Shown here: piece after piece, positions 62,001-64,000 of the stretch | Layout: each line of letters starts with the position of its first letter | How positions within the stretch are numbered: position 1 is the first letter of the stretch | NCBI GenBank assembly: GCA_023442465.1 | Contig: JAEZZQ010000047.1 | Span: forward strand, 62,001 to 126,000 | Length of the DNA stretch: 64,000 nucleotides | Direction: 5' to 3' | From: Bacillota bacterium | Lineage (GTDB): Bacteria; Bacillota; Clostridia; Lachnospirales; Lachnospiraceae | Made by a program: the position numbers and the translations under genes | The notes under the pieces: model-generated | What the model was told of the DNA's origin: nothing | Database searches by the model: none | What the model saw: only the letters and a program-made list of their open reading frames with translations

Positions 62001-62607
62001 ATGGTCGCGGACTTTAAGGATTAGAACAAAAAAGATACTTTCTGTAAATGGTTTGCACAGTACAAACAAAGGCATAGATTCTATCGCTCTGGCCTGGAAC
62101 CCAGTGGAAGAAGCAGAAAGCTATGAGGTTATTTGCAATGGAAGTATTCAGAAGATAAATACAAATACATGTACAATAACGGAACTTTATGCAGATACAC
62201 CATATGTAATTCGAGTTAAAGCACTTTTGGATGACGGCAGAACAATAACAAGCAATCCGATTACAGAAAAAATTTATGCCCTGAATCCACAGACTGATTA
62301 TGCAAAAGAATTTATTGAGAAATGCGAAAGTCAGGTATGGTTTATGGACGAAATAGAAAATCTTCTCAACCTGAAAGGTAAGTCCATAAATACCATTAAT
62401 TCTCAGAAAGACTTTGCGACCATATATGCCATTGGCCTTGCTGATCGTGGTGTAAGCGGTAAGATACCGGCTGGCATTGGTGAACTTTTTCAATTGCAGT
62501 ATTTGTATTTAGCCAACAATGACTTAGGAGGGGAATTACCGGATGAGCTTTATGCGCTTGATAAATTAGTGGTGATGGATCTTTTCGGCAATAACATTTC
62601 CGACTAG
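59041..62607 (+). CDS. Large leaderless GLUG-repeat / FN3 / leucine-rich protein
   Basis: The 1188-residue protein has no signal peptide or membrane helix. After a short N-terminus (1-45) come three long repeats of about 320, 293 and 240 residues, each built from GLUG-type beta-helix units (for example YTGALAGQ, VGGLIGG, TGGLVGY with intervening Cys and Ser/Thr turns) and ending in a WDFEEVWNIAEGSTYPYLR-type block. Two FN3 domains follow (about 915-1080), then a short leucine-rich domain (about 1130-1185; LYLANNDLGGELPDELYALDKL). The composition is that of adhesins or surface-layer binding proteins, so export must use another route; the divergent holin and lysozyme offer one. AAGGAG nine bases before ATG 59041 sets the start; the frame extends to 58999 without such a site. 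Confidence 0.85.
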   Translation: MEEKAREDSSLIKTFLEANLLQELGDGTENNPFLVSDVDTFNGIRNNLSACYRLTADIDLEGTPMSPMESFTGVLDGDGHVIRNFKIASGADYTGLFRTAIGATFRNLGMEDGQVIQTSSNYYTGALAGQLNSCTMEDLWLRNLTVSGMDYTGALAGTVSGGSVSRCCVMGTVTGSASVGGLTGSVNGGEVRECCAIGTVTGTLNVGGLIGGTANSAVISDSYASGSVTSTTNRTSTGGLVGNGNNVSIRNCYAACCVSPGASGLVYGYSNITVTDSYFDRQVATAGVVNTYNVGKLTSALLRKEFFGKWDFEEVWNIAEGSTYPYLRGAGGPGDAVDAGHVPAGAGTEAAPYLLGSIAALSCISYEPSGSYRLTADIDLEGTPMSPMESFTGVLDGDGHVIKNVKISSTTASTGLFRTATGATFRNLGMEGGEVTQTSTYSYTGALAGQLTGCTMENLWLRNLTVSGKEYTGALAGRVSGGSVSGCCAIGTVTGTIYVGGLIGGMGNSAVISDSYAGGGVTSTTNNTYTGGLVGYAAYSGIKNCYAACRVSTGARGLVSADSTTTVTDSCFDRQVATAGVVNTYNVGKLTSALLRREFFGKWDFEEVWNIAEGSTYPYLRGAGGPGDAVDAGHVSAGAGTEAAPYLIGSTAAFRCISYEPSGSYRLTADIDLEGAPMSPMESFTGVLDGDGHVIKNVKISSTAASTGLFRTATGATFRNLGMEDGEVTQTSTYSYTGALAGQLNSCTMENLWLRNLAVTGKSYTGGLAGSVSGGSVRGCGTTSNVTGTEYVGGLIGQTVSNAVIKDSYARGSVMSTTNASYAGGLVGYASSSKIEDCYAACRVSTKASGLVYVYSNSTVMDSYFDSLLAATTTPSTQARTTEQMLSKDTYTGWDFENTWNDVADSYPTLKIIDLISQEPFTLIFRNLTSFSVTIEWPSIPGTKSYDLLYSNKRESSTVAKALIEGLTPDTDYEFRVRANILDTVAVWSRTLRIRTKKILSVNGLHSTNKGIDSIALAWNPVEEAESYEVICNGSIQKINTNTCTITELYADTPYVIRVKALLDDGRTITSNPITEKIYALNPQTDYAKEFIEKCESQVWFMDEIENLLNLKGKSINTINSQKDFATIYAIGLADRGVSGKIPAGIGELFQLQYLYLANNDLGGELPDELYALDKLVVMDLFGNNISD
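59192..61760 (+). repeat. Three long near-identical direct DNA repeats in the GLUG gene
   Basis: Repeat boundaries, taken at GCTACCG, are 59192, 60152 and 61031, giving units of 960 and 879 bases and a shorter third of about 720. Long stretches agree almost base for base (for example around 59400, 60360 and 61240). The block is visibly GC-rich (about 57% in a counted 60-base line) against very AT-rich flanks upstream and about 38% just downstream. This points to transfer from another background or recent internal duplication. Confidence 0.85.
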
Positions 62608-62643
62608 TAAGAACAGAAATAATAAATAAAAGGAGAGCAATTC

Positions 62644-64000
62644 ATGGAACAATTAAATTTAAAATTAACATTAAATCAAAATGGGTCCGTTACAGCAAGC
62701 TGGTCCAAGATCACAGGAGCTATAAGATATGAGGCATACATGTATCCCATTGGCGAGAGCTATGCAATTTATAATGAAAAGAACTTAGTAACAACCTCCT
62801 ACACGAGTGAAGCAGGGCTTAAGGCTAATAAACAATATAAAGTAGTGGTTGCTGCATACAGCAGTTCGCAAATGATAGTTTCAGATGGGGGACAGGTATT
62901 AATCTCTTCGGATTTCTATAATAATATCCCTTTAGATGTACCAAAAAATGTAAGAGCAGTGTCGGACACTATATCGGTCACAGTATCCTTCGATGAGGTA
63001 GACCGTGCGACAAACTACGATGTTTTGTTTGATGGTACTGTCTATAATACGACCAGCACAAGTAAAAAAATTACTGGGCTGACACCTAAGACAAGCCATA
63101 CCTATGCAGTACGTGCGAAAAATGTTAATAAAACGGGAGAATACAGCACTAACCAGACGATAAAAACACTCCCGCAAAGCCCGGCTATCCCCTCAAATAT
63201 CCAAAAGACCGTAACAGAAACTTCTGCAACAATAAGTTGGGGAGCAGTAAGCGGAGCAACCAGTTATGATCTTCTGTTTAACGGCGTTACCTATAACGTG
63301 ACAAGCACCTCGAAAACCATAACCGGCCTGACTGCGGGAACAAGCTATACCTTCCAGCTTCGTGCTAAGAATGCAGATGCATCCAGCGAATACGGCAACA
63401 CGATAACAGTGACCACGACACCGAAGCCGCCGGCAACTACGAGTGCAGTCAGTAATGAAAACTCAGTTACGGTAACCTGGAGTGCGTCCGCAGGAGCATC
63501 GAGTTATTATGTCAAGTTTAATGGACTTGATTATCTTGCATTAAATTCTCCTTGCAACTTTACCGGATTGAAGCCGAATACAAGCTATACATATCAAGTT
63601 TGTGCAAGGAGTGCGGATGGATCTGGTACATATACTGCCCAGAAAACAATAATGACCTCTCCCAAGCCACCGGAATTTCCTAGTGTGACTGTCACGAAGA
63701 ATGCCGTTACGCTGAGTTGGGAAGCGGTATCCGGGGCCACGAGCTACGATGTCTTATTCAGCGGCATTAACTATAATGTTGCAGGTACTTCCAAGACTAT
63801 TTCCGGATTAACACCCGGCACCAGCTATACTTATGCTATCCGTGCAAATAATGCAGGCGGTTCGAGTACATATGGTGCAACCCAGACTATTACCACTTTG
63901 GGAAAAGTTCCTGCCGTGCCGGCAAGCGTCAAGAAAGCAGCCACGGAAGATTCTATCACAATAAGCTGGGACGCAGTGAATGGAGCAACAGGTTATGATA
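62644..64000 (+). CDS. FN3-repeat protein, leaderless, cut by the right edge
   Basis: The frame is open from the ATG at 62644 (AAAGGAGAG upstream) to the end of the window, at least 452 codons. It has no signal peptide. From about residue 98 it consists of fibronectin type III repeats of roughly 80-87 residues, each with a W or SF in ATISWGAVSGATSYDLLFNG-type starts and a GLTPGTSYTYAIRA-type end; four and a half are visible. The N-terminal 95 residues are a diverged FN3 unit. It follows the GLUG gene by 36 bases, shares FN3 style with it and is probably its operon partner. The role of the missing C-terminus is unknown. Confidence 0.85.
   Translation, partial: MEQLNLKLTLNQNGSVTASWSKITGAIRYEAYMYPIGESYAIYNEKNLVTTSYTSEAGLKANKQYKVVVAAYSSSQMIVSDGGQVLISSDFYNNIPLDVPKNVRAVSDTISVTVSFDEVDRATNYDVLFDGTVYNTTSTSKKITGLTPKTSHTYAVRAKNVNKTGEYSTNQTIKTLPQSPAIPSNIQKTVTETSATISWGAVSGATSYDLLFNGVTYNVTSTSKTITGLTAGTSYTFQLRAKNADASSEYGNTITVTTTPKPPATTSAVSNENSVTVTWSASAGASSYYVKFNGLDYLALNSPCNFTGLKPNTSYTYQVCARSADGSGTYTAQKTIMTSPKPPEFPSVTVTKNAVTLSWEAVSGATSYDVLFSGINYNVAGTSKTISGLTPGTSYTYAIRANNAGGSSTYGATQTITTLGKVPAVPASVKKAATEDSITISWDAVNGATGYD

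Overview
The window looks like chromosomal DNA of a low-to-moderate-GC anaerobic Firmicute, most likely a Lachnospiraceae member (Clostridia). The evidence is gene content and style: two-component pairs of YesM/YesN type, split transketolase, SEC-C-tagged methionine aminopeptidase, DUF1002, DUF624/YesL, UgpC next to a CdaR-type regulator, a methionyl-tRNA synthetase behind a T-box, AGGAGG-type ribosome binding sites and T-rich intrinsic terminators. No rRNA, tRNA, CRISPR or insertion sequence with a transposase was seen.

Layout from the left. 0.2-3.2 kb: an ABC-class ATPase, a hemerythrin-like protein that has lost three iron-ligand positions, and a membrane-tethered Mrr-type nuclease. 3.5-7.4 kb: arabinose operon araA - FGGY kinase - araD. 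7.6-13.9 kb: a hypothetical protein, a class B sortase and a 1514-residue wall-anchored GH16 beta-glucanase that is probably its substrate. 14.0-26.7 kb: peptide-use block with a MarR regulator, an M3 oligopeptidase, a five-gene oligopeptide ABC transporter whose OppC-type permease carries an unusual ~265-residue insertion, and a DUF885 metallopeptidase on the other strand. 27.0-41.7 kb: a pentose/furanose locus with an AraR-type regulator, chemoreceptor, YesN/YesM pair, YtfQRT-YjfF-type transporter, split transketolase and ribulose-phosphate 3-epimerase. This block would sense, swim toward, import and feed pentoses into the non-oxidative pentose phosphate pathway, linking to araA/araD upstream.

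41.9-55.7 kb is mixed housekeeping and accessory: a VOC protein, an MFS efflux pump behind a 13-codon leader peptide with competing stem-loops (attenuator), map, T-box/metG, an alpha/beta hydrolase, DUF1002, a GNAT enzyme, YesL, a diguanylate cyclase, UgpC and a CdaR-type regulator. Two inverted copies of a 133/150-bp non-coding element with 12-bp terminal inverted repeats sit at 44.1 and 54.3 kb, with an end fragment at 7.4 kb. Short TGAGT-N7-ACTCA palindromes precede both sugar-ABC genes at 34.1 and 53.2 kb.

56.0-64.0 kb is the most unusual region. A leftward cluster encodes a GH24 lysozyme, a small sigma factor resembling the clostridial toxin-gene (TcdR/UviA/BotR) group, and a TcdE/phage-type holin. 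Divergent from it are two large proteins without signal peptides: a 1188-residue protein with three long GLUG-type repeats, FN3 domains and a leucine-rich C-terminus, and an FN3-repeat protein running off the window. The shared divergent region holds two mirror-image candidate promoters, TTTACA-N16-CTTTCT and TTTACA-N16-CTTCTT. I read this as a candidate holin/endolysin export (type 10-like) locus for adhesin- or effector-like proteins, driven by its own sigma factor. It is an inference from context, not a proven system.
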